This document shows positions 46,328-58,730 of a DNA stretch of 64,000 nt, in pieces. The DNA lies in NCBI GenBank assembly GCA_034387635.1, contig JAOANU010000004.1:248001-312000 (forward strand). Reading direction: 5' to 3'. The first letter of the stretch is position 1, and every line of letters begins with the position of its first letter. Position numbers and translations under genes: made by a program. Origin of the DNA: Rhodosporidiobolus odoratus. Its lineage: Eukaryota > Basidiomycota > Microbotryomycetes > Sporidiobolales > Sporidiobolaceae. The notes below the pieces were generated by a model. It did no database searches. It was not told the DNA's origin and worked only from the letters and a program-made list of their open reading frames with translations.

Positions 46328-49300
46328 CTAGAAAATGACCAATTGCGACGGAACATCCCATCCCAGTTCGGCCAATCCAGGCTTGACGACCTGTTCGAGC
46401 ATAGGATCCGGTCCACAAAAGAGGACGAGGCTGTCCTTCGAAGGTGGAGGAAGGTGGTCGGCCAAGTGGGTCTTGCTGATCCTCCCCTTGGAGAAGGGCC
46501 AGTCCTCCGGACCTTGAGAGAGGACGAGGTGTTGACGGTATCGTCCTTCGCCGGCGAGTTGAAGCATCTCGTCGAGCTCTTGTCGGCAGAGGATGTCGGC
46601 TTCGGTTTTATTGGCGTTGAGGACGTAGAGCTTTGTGTCCGAGTCTGCCGCATCGTGCAGGACGCCGCGCAAGACTTGGAGAATCGGAGTGATGCCTTCC
46701 GGATAGAACGAGAGCAATTAGCGGCGAGCTCTCGATTGAGTCCGACCGAGATGCATACGGTGAGGCCATCGAGGCAGTACGAGGGACAGAAGGACGAGAC
46801 GCACCGGAACCACCGCACACCATACCGATATGCTTGACCTTCTTCTCGACTCCCTTCCAGCGACACGCGCCAGCGCCGAGCCACTCGAAGGAGCCGAGCG
46901 GGCCCTTGAACTCGACGATATCACCGACTTGCAGCTCTTCGAAGCCAAGCGTCATCTTGCCACCCTCGGGGAAGGCGGGCGTGCGGAAGTAAACCTGATC
47001 ACGAAGGCAGGTCAGCCAAGGGATCTTACTCAAGAGACCGTGCGAACGCGAAGAGGAGCTGGCCAACGCACCTTGATAAGAAGGTCCAAGAATCCCTTAG
47101 CTCCACCCTTGGACACAGGAGTGTAAGCGCGCTGTACGAGCTCTCCCTCGACCAGCGGCTCGGACGACTCAGCGCCGTCCTTCTTAACCTTCCTTCGCAG
47201 GCGAGCATAGACGTGCTGGCCGACAGGAAGACCAAGGGGCTGATCTTCGTGCTCGAGGGCAAAGCGGTAGATGCGAGAATCGTGGTTGAGGGTTTCTACC
47301 GGGAGAGGTAGGTAAGTCACCGAGTATCGGAAGAAAGAAGAAGGCATATGGAGGGAACGCACCGATGTTGACGAGCTCGGCGCCCTTCCAACGCTTTTTG
47401 TCAAGGAAGATCGGGTCAGGAGTACTCGGCTCAGATGCCGCAGGGGCAGTCGAGGTTGACGACGTGGATGAAGCGAGACGACCAATGTGGAACTCGGCCA
47501 GGCGAGCCTTTGCAGCTGGCGAGTGAATGGCGAGAAAGTCATCGCTGCAGTCCTCACCGGCGACGAGAGTAATCGACTCGGAACCGCCCGGGTGATCGGC
47601 CAGGAAACCAGAGCCGTCGTAAACTTCACCGTCGACAACGAACCAAGGCTCTTCCTCCTTGTTGTGCGCCTCGAGTTCTTCCTGAGTGATGACGCGGTCG
47701 ACACCGGGCTTGGTCATGACGATCGTAGGCTTCTTCTCAGCGACTTCCGACTTGGCGCGCTTGGCGAGTTGTTCCTCGTCGGATACCTTGACGAAAGAAG
47801 GGTTGGCGGGATCTTCACCGGCCTCCTTCAAGCGCTCCATCCAGCCGCCGGACTGCATACCTGGCATGGTAGGGTGCTCGAAGCGCAGGACGTCCTTGCC
47901 GGTCGAGTCGGTCGAACGATGGATAGCTACTCGGAACCACCAGTTGCTGTTGACGGCAGGGAAAGGGAGATGATTAGCTTGTAGCCCTTGAGCACGAAGC
48001 GGAGGCTCGCAGCACAGTAGGCTCTTAATATAAAGGAAAGTTGCACTCACTTCATCATACCGGTTGGGCTGTTCAAGAGGCGCAAGGTGAACAGGCGGGT
48101 TTGAGAAGGTCGAAAGTCAGCCTCGAAGTTTTATCCAGATCGAACGCGAAGAAGCAGAAGGTAAACGCACTTCCAATACATAGTCTTGCCTTGCACTGCG
48201 GTAGGTGTTATAGTCAGTATGAGCGAGAAGGAACGAAAGAAGAAAGAACGCACAGTGAAGACTCTCGTCCATCCCCCTGACGGCCAGACAGCCGCTCTCC
48301 TTGAGCGCATCCACCGGCAGCTCGATACTCCAAAACGCCCAACAGAAGCATTCGTCACGGTCGATCATGTCGACCTTGCCCCAAACCTGACCTTCGAACG
48401 GTACTTGGCGGTACTGGTCTTCGGGGTACTGGATCGAACAGAGCTGCCAGCTCTTGCCGTCGTCGAGGGTGACTTCGACTCGAGTAACGCGGCGACCTCC
48501 GCCGGCATAGGCGTAGCCCTGTACGGTATAGGTCGCGGGGGTGTCCGGGGAAACGACGAGTTGCTCGTCGTGCGCTGGTCGAGCGACAGCTGAGTTGGTA
48601 TTGAGGTCGTTGATGATGTACCTGGTGAAAGGCGAGACAGGTCAGCATGGCGAAGGGCGGGTATGCGACCAGTGTATAGGCGAAACAACAGACGGAGAGG
48701 CTCACTTCGGATCATACCTGCAAAAGTACGTAGGGGTCAGCTCGCGATGCACTCAGGGATCGGACAAGCTAGGGGTGGTACGCACCACCAGTCTCGCTCT
48801 TGACGGGCTTGCTCGGCAGTCAGGGTCATCGGCAGAACTTTGTTGTCCTGTCGAGCAGATGAGTCAGTTCGCACTCGGCGAGCGGGAGGCCAAAGGTTCA
48901 GGCGCACCCAGAAGTGAAGGTGGTGCTGAGATTCCTTGTCACTGATCTCAATCTTCTTAAGCCATTTGACACTACGACCTGCGAGGCGAAGTTGGCAATG
49001 TTAGAAGAGGACGAAATAGGAAACAAGGGAAACCTGCGCACCTCCGATCTGACCGGGCACGACAAGACGAAGAGGGAACCCGTGGTCCGGCTCGAGCGCC
49101 TCTCCGTTCATCGCCCAAGCGAGCAACATGCCCTTCTCCTTCTGCCTCGCCCACTGCAATCGCTGGCTCGTTCCGTACTTGCCGTTCGGCAGGTCTTCCG
49201 CGCCTTCGAAGATGACGTGCTCGGGCTTGCGGAAGCCAGGCTGGCCGAAAAATCCTTGGTTCGCCGGCTGCACGTAGTCGAGAACGTCGGCGAGGTAGAC

Positions 49301-49992
49301 ACCGGTGAAGAGTGCGGTCGAGAGCCCGGCCGGTCCCCAGGAAAAGCCCAAGCTCTTCGCAACGACGTTCTGCTCCTTCCTCCGGTTGCCAGCGCATACG
49401 AGCGTAACCGGCAGAGTGACCGTCTGGAACTTGTCCGGGTCGATGAGGTCGGCCAAGCTGAGGACGCAGGGGCGTTTGACAAGGCCGGAGATCTCGAAGG
49501 TCCATGCCGCAGCCTCTTCTCGGGTGACACGGGGCACGACGCCGTGGTTGCGGACGTAGAAGAGGCGGGTAGGAGTGAGGAAGCCGGCTTGCCAGAGGTC
49601 GGGAAGAGGCGCTTCGACGTTGAAAGGCCATTTCCCAGTCAGTCGAACCAAGGCTGCGTCTCGCGGGATCCACTCGTCGGGCGTTCTGCAAGCAGATTGG
49701 TCGTCTTCAGCTGACTGGTTAGAATGCGAAGGAAGGGCAAGACGCACCCTTTAGTCTGAGCATCCGCTTCTTTTGGGATATTTTCCGAAGAGGGCAGCGA
49801 CGGGTATTCCTCCGGCAAAGCTTCCGCCTCGTAGGCCCCAAACAGCCCTTCGTTCCGAGCGAGCGTTGGAGGGTAAAAGGGGGAAGGTAGGCCGTAGGAG
49901 ACGTCGAGTTTAGGGGACAGAGGAGGAGTTGACGGATTGGTAGAAGGAGGGGAGCTGGTGACGGAGGAGGCTGCAGATGACGAGTTGCTCAT
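46328..49992 (-). CDS. Assimilatory nitrate reductase (Moco, cyt b5, FAD; spliced)
   Basis: Cytosolic NAD(P)H:nitrate reductase, reducing nitrate to nitrite. Domain order from the N-terminus: a Ser/Pro-rich leader (MSNSSSAASS at 49992); the sulfite-oxidase-like molybdopterin domain (VRNHGVVPRVT; LVCAGNRRKEQN with the Mo-ligand Cys; WGPAGLSTALFTGVYLADVL) and its dimerisation part (YAYAGGGRRVTRVEVTLDDG); hinge; cytochrome b5 (ITQEELEAHNKEEEPWFVVD, DHPGGSES with one haem His, AIHSP with the second); FAD-binding part (LPVGQHVYARL, RAYTPVSKGG); and the NAD(P)H module (CGPDPMLEQVVKPGL). The stop is at 46330-46328. About ten introns. The frame also contains an ATG at 50064, but ATG 49992 is the more usual-looking start. 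It shares a promoter with nitrite reductase. Confidence 0.95.
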
Positions 49993-50076
49993 ATCTGCTT
50001 GTGCTGTGCGATGTAAGGTGTCCCAGTGAGCTATGTGGTTGTCGTGAAAGCAGTCTCGAGCCAAACAGAAATCTGC

Positions 50077-50080
50077 GATA
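50077..50080 (+). promoter_or_regulatory. HGATAR site (CGATAA)
   Basis: GATA core in CGATAA, 85 bp upstream of the nitrate reductase start. Fits the AreA/Nit2-type consensus. Confidence 0.35.
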
Positions 50081-50291
50081 ACGGGGACCGGCAGTCGGTT
50101 TGTATCGACGACAGCGGACTACGGATCATGTTGGGCGAGAGCCGGTCGGAGCCTTCTCACGGATAGAGGCAGTATGATGCGAAGCGGACAATAGGGAAGG
50201 AATTTAGAAGGAATTGACCATATTTGCCCGAGAAGGGCGAGACTCAAGTAAGTTTTCTCAAGAAGTCCGAATCGGGGCCGGGTCGGAGAGC

Positions 50292-50295
50292 GATA
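50292..50295 (+). promoter_or_regulatory. HGATAR site (CGATAA)
   Basis: GATA core in CGATAAGA, about 255 bp before the nitrite reductase start and 25 bp from the next site, so the two form a pair. Confidence 0.4.
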
Positions 50296-50319
50296 AGAGA
50301 TTGGAACGACGCGGTTGGC

Positions 50320-50323
50320 TATC
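50320..50323 (-). promoter_or_regulatory. HGATAR site (CGATAG)
   Basis: Minus-strand CGATAG, second member of the closely spaced pair in the shared reductase promoter. Confidence 0.35.
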
Positions 50324-50546
50324 GACCTCGACTTTACAGTTGGCCTCATCTACCGTGCTTCGAGTCAGACGCATAGCTGTACCAGCTCAGTCTTGCATCC
50401 CGTTATACTCGACTCAACAGCCTCACCCGCCCGATCCCACTTCAGCAAGGTTCTTCAACTTTACCCTTCCCGCACCTCGACTTCCTCACTTCACTGCTGT
50501 CGTTCCCGCCGAGACCTACTCGCCTTCAGCAGCCTGTACTATAAGC

Positions 50547-53500
50547 ATGGCTCCCGTCGCCTCGACTTCGACCCTGCCCGCCGCACCATCCGGAACTAGC
50601 GGCAGGCAAACCGTCTTCGTTGTGGGATTAGGAATGGTTGGAATGGCCTTCATTGAGAAGTTGCTCGACCTGGACAAGAACGCCGGAAACTACTTCATCA
50701 GGACGTGCGGAGAGGAAGACTGGCTGGCCTACAACCGAGTTGGCTTGACCGAGTTCTTCGAGGTATGTCTGCGGTCTACTCTTCCTCTTCAAGCCGCCCC
50801 ACCCACCCATTTCTTGCTTCATCGCAGCACCGAAACGTCGAAGACCTTTACCTTAACGCGCCCAGCTGGTATGCTGAGCAGCTTCCCGAACGCTTCTCCT
50901 TTTCGATCGGCGAGAAGGTGAGTTTCCGCCTCCATCCGTCCGCTCATATGACAGCTGATCCCAGAAAATGCTGCACAGGTCGTCGAAATCGACCACGTCA
51001 ACAAGAACGTACACACGTCGAAGGGCAACACCTACCAATACGACCTCCTCGTCTTAGCAACTGGCTCAAACGGCGCCCTCCCTCCCTACATTACCGCTGA
51101 AGATGCTCAGAAGACGAAGGGTGTATTCGTCTACAGGAATATTTCTGATCTGCTAAGCATCGTAAGTCTGAATCCCCTCACCGTAGCTACCTCGGATCGC
51201 TAAGTGCTGACTGCTTCCCTTCTGCCGTCTCCTTCTCTGCCCACTCTCTGGACGTCCTCGCGCTTCCTGGCTCTATTGGTCTCTCCACGCGACAATAGAT
51301 GGATTACGGCGACAAGCCCGAAGTGACTCGCGCGTCTGTCGTCGGAGGCGGGGTGCGTTTTCCCCCTGGCTCTTCCGCCTCTGCCTTCTCGAAGATCCGG
51401 CGATCAGATGGCGCTGAATCTGCCTCCACCTGCAGCTCCTCGGTCTCGAAGCGGCGAAAGCGGTATACGATCTCCCCAGCATCCCCGACGTCAACATCCT
51501 CATCCGCCAGAACTACCCTCTCAACCGTCAGCTCGACGCCGCCGCCGGTGAAGTTTTGCTGCACAAGATCGAGGATATGGGCGTGCAGGTTCTCACGGCA
51601 TGCGCGCCTAAGAAGATCACGACCAGAGAGGGCGAGAACGGCGAGCGGATACTCACCGGCTTCGAGCTGGCAGATGGGGAAAAACTCGAGACAGATCTTG
51701 TAAGCTACTGTCCAGACATCTTCTATCGCACGATTTCGCTTACATTCTTCTTTCCCTCACAGGTCATTTTCGGTATTGGCATCAGTCCCCGAGACGAACT
51801 CGCTGCATCCTCGGGCATCAAGGTCGCGAGGCGCGGCGGTATCGAGGTGGACGATTTCCTCATGACTTCCGCTCAGGACGTATATGCAATTGGAGAGTGC
51901 GCGAGCTGGCAGGGTAACGTGAGTCTCCGACCTATACCTCGCCAGATGCCAGCGCTGACGGTGTTTCTTTAACTTTGTCCCTTTCCACTCTCCGTCCCAC
52001 TTTGCTCCGATGCTTTCGCTTCACCTAACCCAATTCTGCGCCACAGACCTACGGTCTCATTGGACCCGGTGTGGAGCAGGCGGGCATCCTCGCCTTCAAC
52101 CTCACTCAGACTGCCGGCCACGCTCCTCGCACCATGAACACCCCCGACCTTTCCACGAAGCTCAAGCTTATGGGCTGTGACGTTGCCAGCTTCGGCGACT
52201 ACTTCGCGGACGAGCGAATGCACAAAGAGCTCGAGGAGGCCGAAGCAGCGAACAAGGATACGGACCAGTCGGGCGTTTCAATCTCTACCGTCAAGCCGAG
52301 CCGGAAACGTCCTCGTAGCACCCGCAACGACCCCGTCAAGTGCCTCACCTACCTCGACCCCTTCTCTGCAACTTACCGCAAGTACCTCTTCACGGCTGAT
52401 GGATCCCATCTTCTTGGCGGCAGTACGTTCTTCTCCTTGTCTTCTTCCTCGATCATTACGCTTATGACGACGTCCTGGCTCACAGTTATGATCGGCGACA
52501 CTTCACCCTTCGTAAAGATGGTCGCGCTTGTCAAGAAGAAGAAGAAGCTCGAAGTCTCTCCTTCAGAGCTCATCGGACTCGGTACGAAGAAGGGAGAGGA
52601 AGACAACGGCGATGACCTTGACGATGACACCGTCGTCTGCTCGTGCCATGCCACGACCAAGGGTGCCATTGCGCAGTGCGTGAAGGACGGGATTACGGAT
52701 CTCAACGCCGTCAAGCAGTGCACCAAGGCGGGTACGGGTTGCGGAGTACGTTCTGCTTTTCCCCCTCATCCCCTTTCAGTCTCCCGGACTGACTCGAGAC
52801 TTCGTTCGTCTTTTCTCAGGGTTGCGTCCCCCTCATCACCGGCATCTTCAAGTCCGAGATGAAGAAAGCTGGCAACACCGTCTCGAACAACATCTGCTCG
52901 CACTTCAAAATGTCACGAGCCGACCTCTTCCAGGTCGTCAAAGTCAAGCGCCTTCGAGACGCTCGGTCTATCATGCGTACCGCCGGTACCAACCCTGAGG
53001 CGATTGGGTGCGAGCTGTGCAAACCCGCTATGGCTTCTGTTCTTGCCTCGTTGGTGCGTGTAATCTCGCCTGCGCTCCCTACGCAGACTCATGCTGATTT
53101 GTCTCTGTCTGTTTCAGTACAACGAGTTCGTTATGAGGCCCCGCCACCACGGTCTGCAAGAGACGAACGACCGCTACCTCGCAAACATCCAGCGTAACGG
53201 TATGTCGACTTACCACCCCTCGGCCCTCACTCGATCCCTCGCTGAAGTCACATCACTGACCCTTGATATTCTATATAGGTACCTTCTCCGTCGTTCCTCG
53301 CATCGCTGGTGGTGAAGTCACCCCAGAAGGCCTCATCGCGATCGGTCAAGTCGGCAAGAAGTACGGCTTGTACACCAAAATCACCGGTGGACAGAGGGTG
53401 GACATGTTTGGCGCCCAAAAGGCTGACCTGCCAGCGATCTGGGAAGAGTTGATCGTGCGTATATACCGTTACCTTGTCCCTCGCTCCTGTTTTTGCCTTG

Positions 53501-55300
53501 TTGACCCTGCTCCTACTCCCTCTCGCAGGCTGCCGGCTTCGAGTCAGGACACGCGTACGGCAAGAGTCTCCGTACCGTCAAGTCCTGTGTCGGCTCGACT
53601 TGGTGCCGCTACGGTGTAGGCGATTCCGTTGGCCTCGCCATCGACCTCGAGAACCGTTACCGTGGTGTTCGCTCCCCTCACAAGTTCAAGGGCGGTGTTT
53701 CGGGTTGCGTACGGGAGTGTGCTGAGGCACAGAGCAAGGACTTTGGGTTGATTGCTACCGTACGTCGCTGTTCTCGCGTCTCGTCATTGAGCAGCGGTTC
53801 ATCTTTCTGCCATTCTCGCAGGACAAGGGATGGAACCTCTTCGTAGGCGGTAACGGTGGTGCGAACCCTCGTCATGCTATCTTGTTCGCCAAGGATGTCC
53901 CTCCGTCCAAGGTTGTCCGCCTCGTTGACCGCTACGTAGGCTGTCTTTCAACTTTGCCTCCGCTTGACCTTCCTAAACTGACTTTTCGCCTCCATGCTCC
54001 CCCTTCCCCCGCTCTCCATCCTACCTCTCTCCGACGCCATTCGATTCAACAGCTCATGTTCTACATCCGCACCGCCGACAAGCTTCAGCGTACCGCCCCT
54101 TGGGTCGAATCCTTCGAAGGCAGTATTGACAAGCTTCGAAGTATTCTCATCGACGACTCCTTGGGTATCTGCGCCGACCTTGAGGCGGAGATGGACAACC
54201 TTATCGGGTGAGTCGCAGCAGCGATTCCTATCCACTCTCATAACCGAGGGCTAATCGCTTTTCTTCCTCTCCCTCCTCGTATTCGCCTTCCGCAGAACGT
54301 ACAAGGACGAATGGGCCGTCGCCATCCAAGACCCGCAAATCCGCAAGAGCTTCAAGCAGTTCGCCAACACCGTAGGTCGCGCGCTGTTTCGCCCGCAAGT
54401 GAACCTCGCTGACCGCCGACTTGGCCGTTCTTCCCTTCCTTCTCTGCCTTTGTTTGGGGTTCCTCGCCGTGCACAGGAGGAGCGTCGCCTCGGCTCCGAG
54501 CTCATAGTCGAACGTGGTCAGCAACGCCCTGCCGACTGGCCCAAAAACTTCCCCGGCCAACGCTTCTCCGACTCGCAAATCGCCACCCCTCGTTCCGAAT
54601 GGCGCTACGTCAAGCTCGCCACGGTGGACGACCTGAGCCCAACCGAAGAGAACACGACCTCCTGCGCTGCTCGCTACGGCGAAGATACCCAGCTGGCAGT
54701 GTTCCATGTCCCCGGCAAGGGGTACTTCTGCACTCAACAAATGTGCCCTCACAAGCGTGCCTACGTCCTCGAACACGGTATCATCGGTGACGACGAGAAC
54801 GGTCGACTTTACGTTTCCTGCCCCCTTCACAAAAGGAACTATCGATTGGATAACGGAGATTGTTTGAACGATGAGGAATACAAGATTTTGGCGTTTGATG
54901 TCAAGGAGGAGAATGGGAATATCTTGGTACAGTTGCCACCCCCGGATGAGTTGGATGCTCTCATTGGGTACGCTCACACAGTCTTTCGACCCTCTCTCCC
55001 CTCTTATTCCCCTCCCCTCTTCGCTTCCCTTGTCTATCGACCGTCTGCGCCCTACCTTTTCCCTCGATCCCGAGTCCCCTAGCCTCTAAATGTGCTAAGA
55101 CCCCCCCCCGTCATCGCTCGCACAGATCCTCGAAATGGATGGTCAAGAAAGCCACCGCCGACGCCTACGGTCGTGCCCCAGCTACCGCCATCGAAATCGT
55201 CGGTCCCACGGGCGAAGTCGAACCTGAGAAGAAGGCCGCAGGAGCCGAATGCGGTGAAGCGGATAAGACTTGTGGAGGGCAGGGGAAGTTGGAGTGGTAG
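50547..55300 (+). CDS. Assimilatory NAD(P)H nitrite reductase, NirB type (spliced)
   Basis: Cytosolic enzyme reducing nitrite to ammonium with NAD(P)H, FAD, siroheme and Fe-S clusters. In order: pyridine nucleotide-disulphide oxidoreductase part ([18 protein letters not shown] near 50620; [26 protein letters not shown]); a BFD-like [2Fe-2S] module ([30 protein letters not shown], near 52635-52830); ferredoxin-like half domains ([40 protein letters not shown]); siroheme/4Fe-4S ligands as C-x5-C in [11 protein letters not shown] and C-x3-C in [13 protein letters not shown] (53580-53740); and a C-terminal Rieske-type domain ([14 protein letters not shown], near 54740-54835). The tail KLEW ends at 55300. 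The large number of introns is typical here. It completes the cluster with the divergent nitrate reductase. Ferredoxin-dependent plant-type reductase is excluded by the NADH and Rieske domains. Confidence 0.95.
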
Positions 55301-55655
55301 ACTTGTTTGTGCGCGAGGGCGGTTGTGCGGCTTCGTCTTTTTTGATGACCATAGGTTGTTCGCTTGTAAGTCTTGCCACGACCCCTTCTCAATGTTCTTC
55401 TTCCTGATTTTATCAGTTACACTGTCTCTCGTTGTCGGGATCAGATGAACCAGTACATATACATATGTTATGTAGACAAACTAGGTGTATTCTTTTTTGT
55501 CCAATTCGGGATCTTGCAGTCTTGTGTTCGTCTGATTTCCAAGGATACTGAGAGCGTGCGAAGTGAGGCATTGCAATGCATGAGATAGAAACAACAGAGA
55601 CGGAACCTCAAGCTATGTACAGTCAACAAACCGAGATTCTGCTCCTCCTCTTCCC
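55301..55655. other. Convergent spacer after nitrite reductase
   Basis: 355 bp between convergent stop codons. It is relatively A/T-rich with an ACATATACATATGTTATGTA stretch near 55455. Nothing else recognised. Confidence 0.55.
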
Positions 55656-56980
55656 TCAGCGAACCTTACTCCTCTCCACTTGCTCTCCCAAATCCAGAGC
55701 TTTCTTTAGCATCTCAACCCTCTGAGGTCCGCTGAGATTTCGTCGATCGAGGATATCGAGCGTCGTATCGAGTTGTTTTCGAATGGACGGGGACAGTTTC
55801 TTGAAGAGATGCTGTTGGTGAAGAAGCGAGAGACGTTCCTCGATCGCCTGTGCGAGTGACATGTGGAAAGAAGCATCGGATTTCGATCAGTGGGACGAGA
55901 TACCAAAGGATTGATGAGAAGGTAAGCGATGTGCGTGCTCGCAGACGACTGACCTTGTGTATCCGATCATCTCGCGCAAAGTAATACAACGGAACCGGTT
56001 CCACCTTGCCAACCGGTAATTGATCCAAAACGACCCCCCAAATGCCCAATAGAACCAAATCTCCCGTCGCATTCGCAAGGTAATCTTCCACACTCGCAAC
56101 CTGTCTCTCCTTCAACTCTTTTGAAACCCATTGATGGAGCAGTCCTTGAGCCGTTGCAACGGGTTTACCGATCGTAGGCGGGGAGCGTAATGCCAGCGAA
56201 AGGGTTTGTGACGAGGATTGGAGGAAACGAGTCCCTTCGAGCATGAGGAGGACTTGGAGGAAGGAGGAAAGGAGGGAGGTGTCGGTACTTGAGGGGGACA
56301 GGGAGGCTTGGATGGCGATCTTCAAGTTAGCTCGGAGGGCGCGACTGCAGAAGAAGCAAGTTAGCGGAGTTGGCAGGATAAGGGGAAAGAGGGGCAAAGG
56401 GGAGAGGAGGAAATGGACAAACAGAGTTGCCTTGGTTTCAGGCTGCATCATAGCCAGTTCATCGTCGGTCGTGTCGTTTACTTTGCGCGACATGGCACCG
56501 ACGAGAATGATGGAGACTTCGGCGTCTGTGAAACGTCCAGAGGTCAGAATCGAGAAAAAGGTGGAAAGGCGAAAAGAGCGGCGTGCGAGTCTTGCCCAAC
56601 CTCATCGCGTACACCAAGGGCAGCGGTTGACCAGTCACCAGCAAGTCGAACTGCCTCGCCTTGATGTCGGCCAGGGCCATGATGTCCTTGTTTTCGATTG
56701 CCTGCAAGACTTGGAAAGGCTCAAACCTTCCCTGCTTGTTCAAGCCGATGGCGCTGCCTTTCTTGGTGGTCGAGGAGAAGGACAAAGCGTCGAAGAAGGA
56801 GGATTTGGGTTTGTCTTGTTGCGGGGTTGGATTGGCGTTTGCTGGGATGGTCAACTCGGTTTCGAGGGCTTCGCGGAGTACGGCTGACCGTCGAGCGTCA
56901 TTGGCAGCTCTTGCGGCGATTTTCCCAAGTTCTAAGGTGGATGGTAGAGGTCTCGAGATGCACTGTAAAGCCGCGCTCAT
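55656..56980 (-). CDS. Uncharacterised protein, mostly helical (spliced)
   Basis: Not recognised as a named family. The start MSAALQCISRPLP is at 56980; the end VERSKVR is followed by TGA at 55658-55656. Visible segments are a helical N-terminus (ELGKIAARAANDARRSAVLREALETE), an ordered region FQVLQAIENKDIMALADIKA with QFDLLVTGQPLPLVYAMRL, then IILVGAMSRKVNDTTDDELA, a Leu-rich helical region, and a charged C-terminus with repeated helices (LSLLHQQHLFKKLSPSIRKQ). No signal peptide, membrane helix or catalytic motif is evident. The first half is reminiscent of ankyrin-type helix pairs, but I cannot support that. The intron joining MRL to DAEVSI (56595-56526) appears to be GC-AG. Well-ordered composition suggests a real, conserved protein. 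Confidence 0.75.
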
Positions 56981-57308
56981 GAGATTGAGTTTGATTCGAT
57001 GAGGGGATGTACAAGGAAGATACGAACGGGAGACGATGGCAGCGGGTGATACCGGGTGCGAGGGGTTGTGTCTGATGCTTCAAGTGAGTCTATCCAGCCT
57101 TGATTGTTGAGCATTCAAGCGAGTCGAGCGTCCAGAGGGAAAACCCAGAATCCACCGCCGGTGTAAGTTCAAGAAGCGACTGCAACCCTCCAACTCTAGC
57201 TAGTCACTTAGCGACTCGTTTGGAATGAGCGCAGGCACTCTGAGTACCCCTGGCACATTGTCCCAAGTCACACGCGTCAGTCTCGCTTCTCCCCACTTTA
57301 TACATCCC
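56981..57308. promoter_or_regulatory. Divergent promoter region, unknown protein / PEX11-like
   Basis: 328 bp between divergent starts. No specific site supported. Confidence 0.45.
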
Positions 57309-58499
57309 ATGTATAACGCTCATCGTCCCGTCTTTGACGTGTGAGCAGTATGTCCACGCCCCGCCTTGCCCCCTTCCATCTAGCCGACGACTGGTGTCCC
57401 GGTTCCTGCGGTCAGAACGAGGTAGAGACGCCACTCTCGTACGCTTGTTGATTCCGAGTCGGCTTTTCTGTCTTCCTGTCTACCCCCAGCCCGCTCACTC
57501 CACGACGCTCTTCCCGCAGAAACTGCTCCAGTACACACTCCGTCTCGCAGTCTATATCCGCCAGAGAACGCTACCGTCAAACCTGGCTATCCGTCTCCTC
57601 GCCATCGTTTCTTCCCTCGCTGCCATCCGGCGCGCTCTCGCTCTCTACTCCCTGCTTGATCGACTGAGGACCTATACGCCTTGGCGAATGCTTAATCGCG
57701 CTGGTGTAGAACAACACGTTGATCAATCGCTTCCGCCTGATCGCTCCTTCAGCCTCCTCCGCTCTCTGCTCGACACCGTCTCGACCCTCCTCGACAGCAC
57801 TTACCTCTTCACCCGTCTCCGACTCCTTCCCTTGTCCCCACGCACGGCCAAAAGAATGGATCGACTGTCCGACTTGGCGGCGCTGTGCTCAGCTGCTGCG
57901 GGGATAGGGCAGGTAGCGAAGCGCAGACGGGAGCTCTTTGAATTGGGAAGGGGAGCGAGGAGGAGAGCGGTCGAGGCGGATCAAAGATTGGAGGAGCTGG
58001 AGTTTTGGGAGGGTATCAAGAGCAATCAGGACGTGGACAAGGTGATAAGAGGAGACGAGGACAGGATGACGGAGGAGAAAAGGTTGCGAGAAGAGGTTCG
58101 GCGAGAACGGAAACATATGCAGGGGTATCGGGAAGAGCTTGGGAAGCTGAGGTGGGAGAGGGTCAAGGTGTCTGCCGAGGGGCTTTTCGCGCGCACGTTA
58201 CTTCTCACCTCGTCTTCCTTTTTTCATCCTTTGATCGCGTCGGTCACACTTACTAACGTTCCTACCGTCCCGCACAGTGTACAATACCCTCAACCTGCAG
58301 ACCGCAGCGGTAGGCACAAAAGCTTGGAGCGGGATTGCGTCGAGCGGAATAGAGTGCGTGGACTTCTGGCTCCCTCGCTCTACAGCCCGTGACACTACCG
58401 AGTGACCTGGACTGACCATGAAATTTGCGCTTTGCATTGCAGATTCTCTCAGGCTTGGGCAGGCTACTTGGCTCTGGCGGCTGCGCCCGTCGTCCTTAG
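57309..58499 (+). CDS. PEX11-like peroxisomal membrane protein (spliced)
   Basis: Pex11-family proteins elongate and divide peroxisomes. Family blocks are LVSRFLRSERGRDATL joined by intron 57439-57519 to KLLQYTLRLAVYIRQR, then ALALYSLLDRLRTYTPW, LLRSLLDTVSTLLDSTYLFTRLRLL and a long charged helical segment. The 5' end is uncertain: the block frame has no ATG before a stop. Exon 57309-57340 with a 43-nt intron (57341-57383) gives MYNAHRPVFDVRRLVSRF and is the best model; an ATG at 57350 in another frame is the alternative. The 3' end is also uncertain. A phase-0 model uses an acceptor near 58302 and a last exon at 58443-58499 (ILSGLGRLLGSGG, stop TAG 58497-58499). Confidence is high for the family, low for the ends. 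Confidence 0.68.
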
Positions 58500-58730
58500 C
58501 TGAGGCTTTGCTACCGAATTCTCATTGCGGTTCTGGGGGCCGTTTCCTCCGGGGGTTTCGCGTTTGACCCCGACGAGCCCCCACCTTCTCTTGTGCACGA
58601 CATCGACACTCGGCAGTTGGTTCTCGAACCTTTCTCCTGGAGCTATCGTTGCGGACCTCCCGACCCATACGTGAAATTCTCCTGGCCGACAGAAGACCTG
58701 ATCCAGGCGCCGCCTTCCCAAACCTCGACG

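Larger units (their letters stand above)
49993..50546. promoter_or_regulatory. Bidirectional promoter, nitrate reductase / nitrite reductase
   Basis: 554 bp between head-to-head start codons. It contains three HGATAR matches (50077-50080, 50292-50295, and 50320-50323 on the minus strand) and one non-consensus GGATAG at 50162. No CTCCGHGG-type NirA/Nit4 site was found by eye. Co-regulation by nitrogen status is inferred from the arrangement, which recurs in other fungal nitrate clusters. Confidence 0.6.

Noticed and set aside
57350..57438. ATG at 57350 as the PEX11-like start
   Set aside because: That frame loses the RFLRSERGRDATL block typical of the family, which is kept by the 57309 model.
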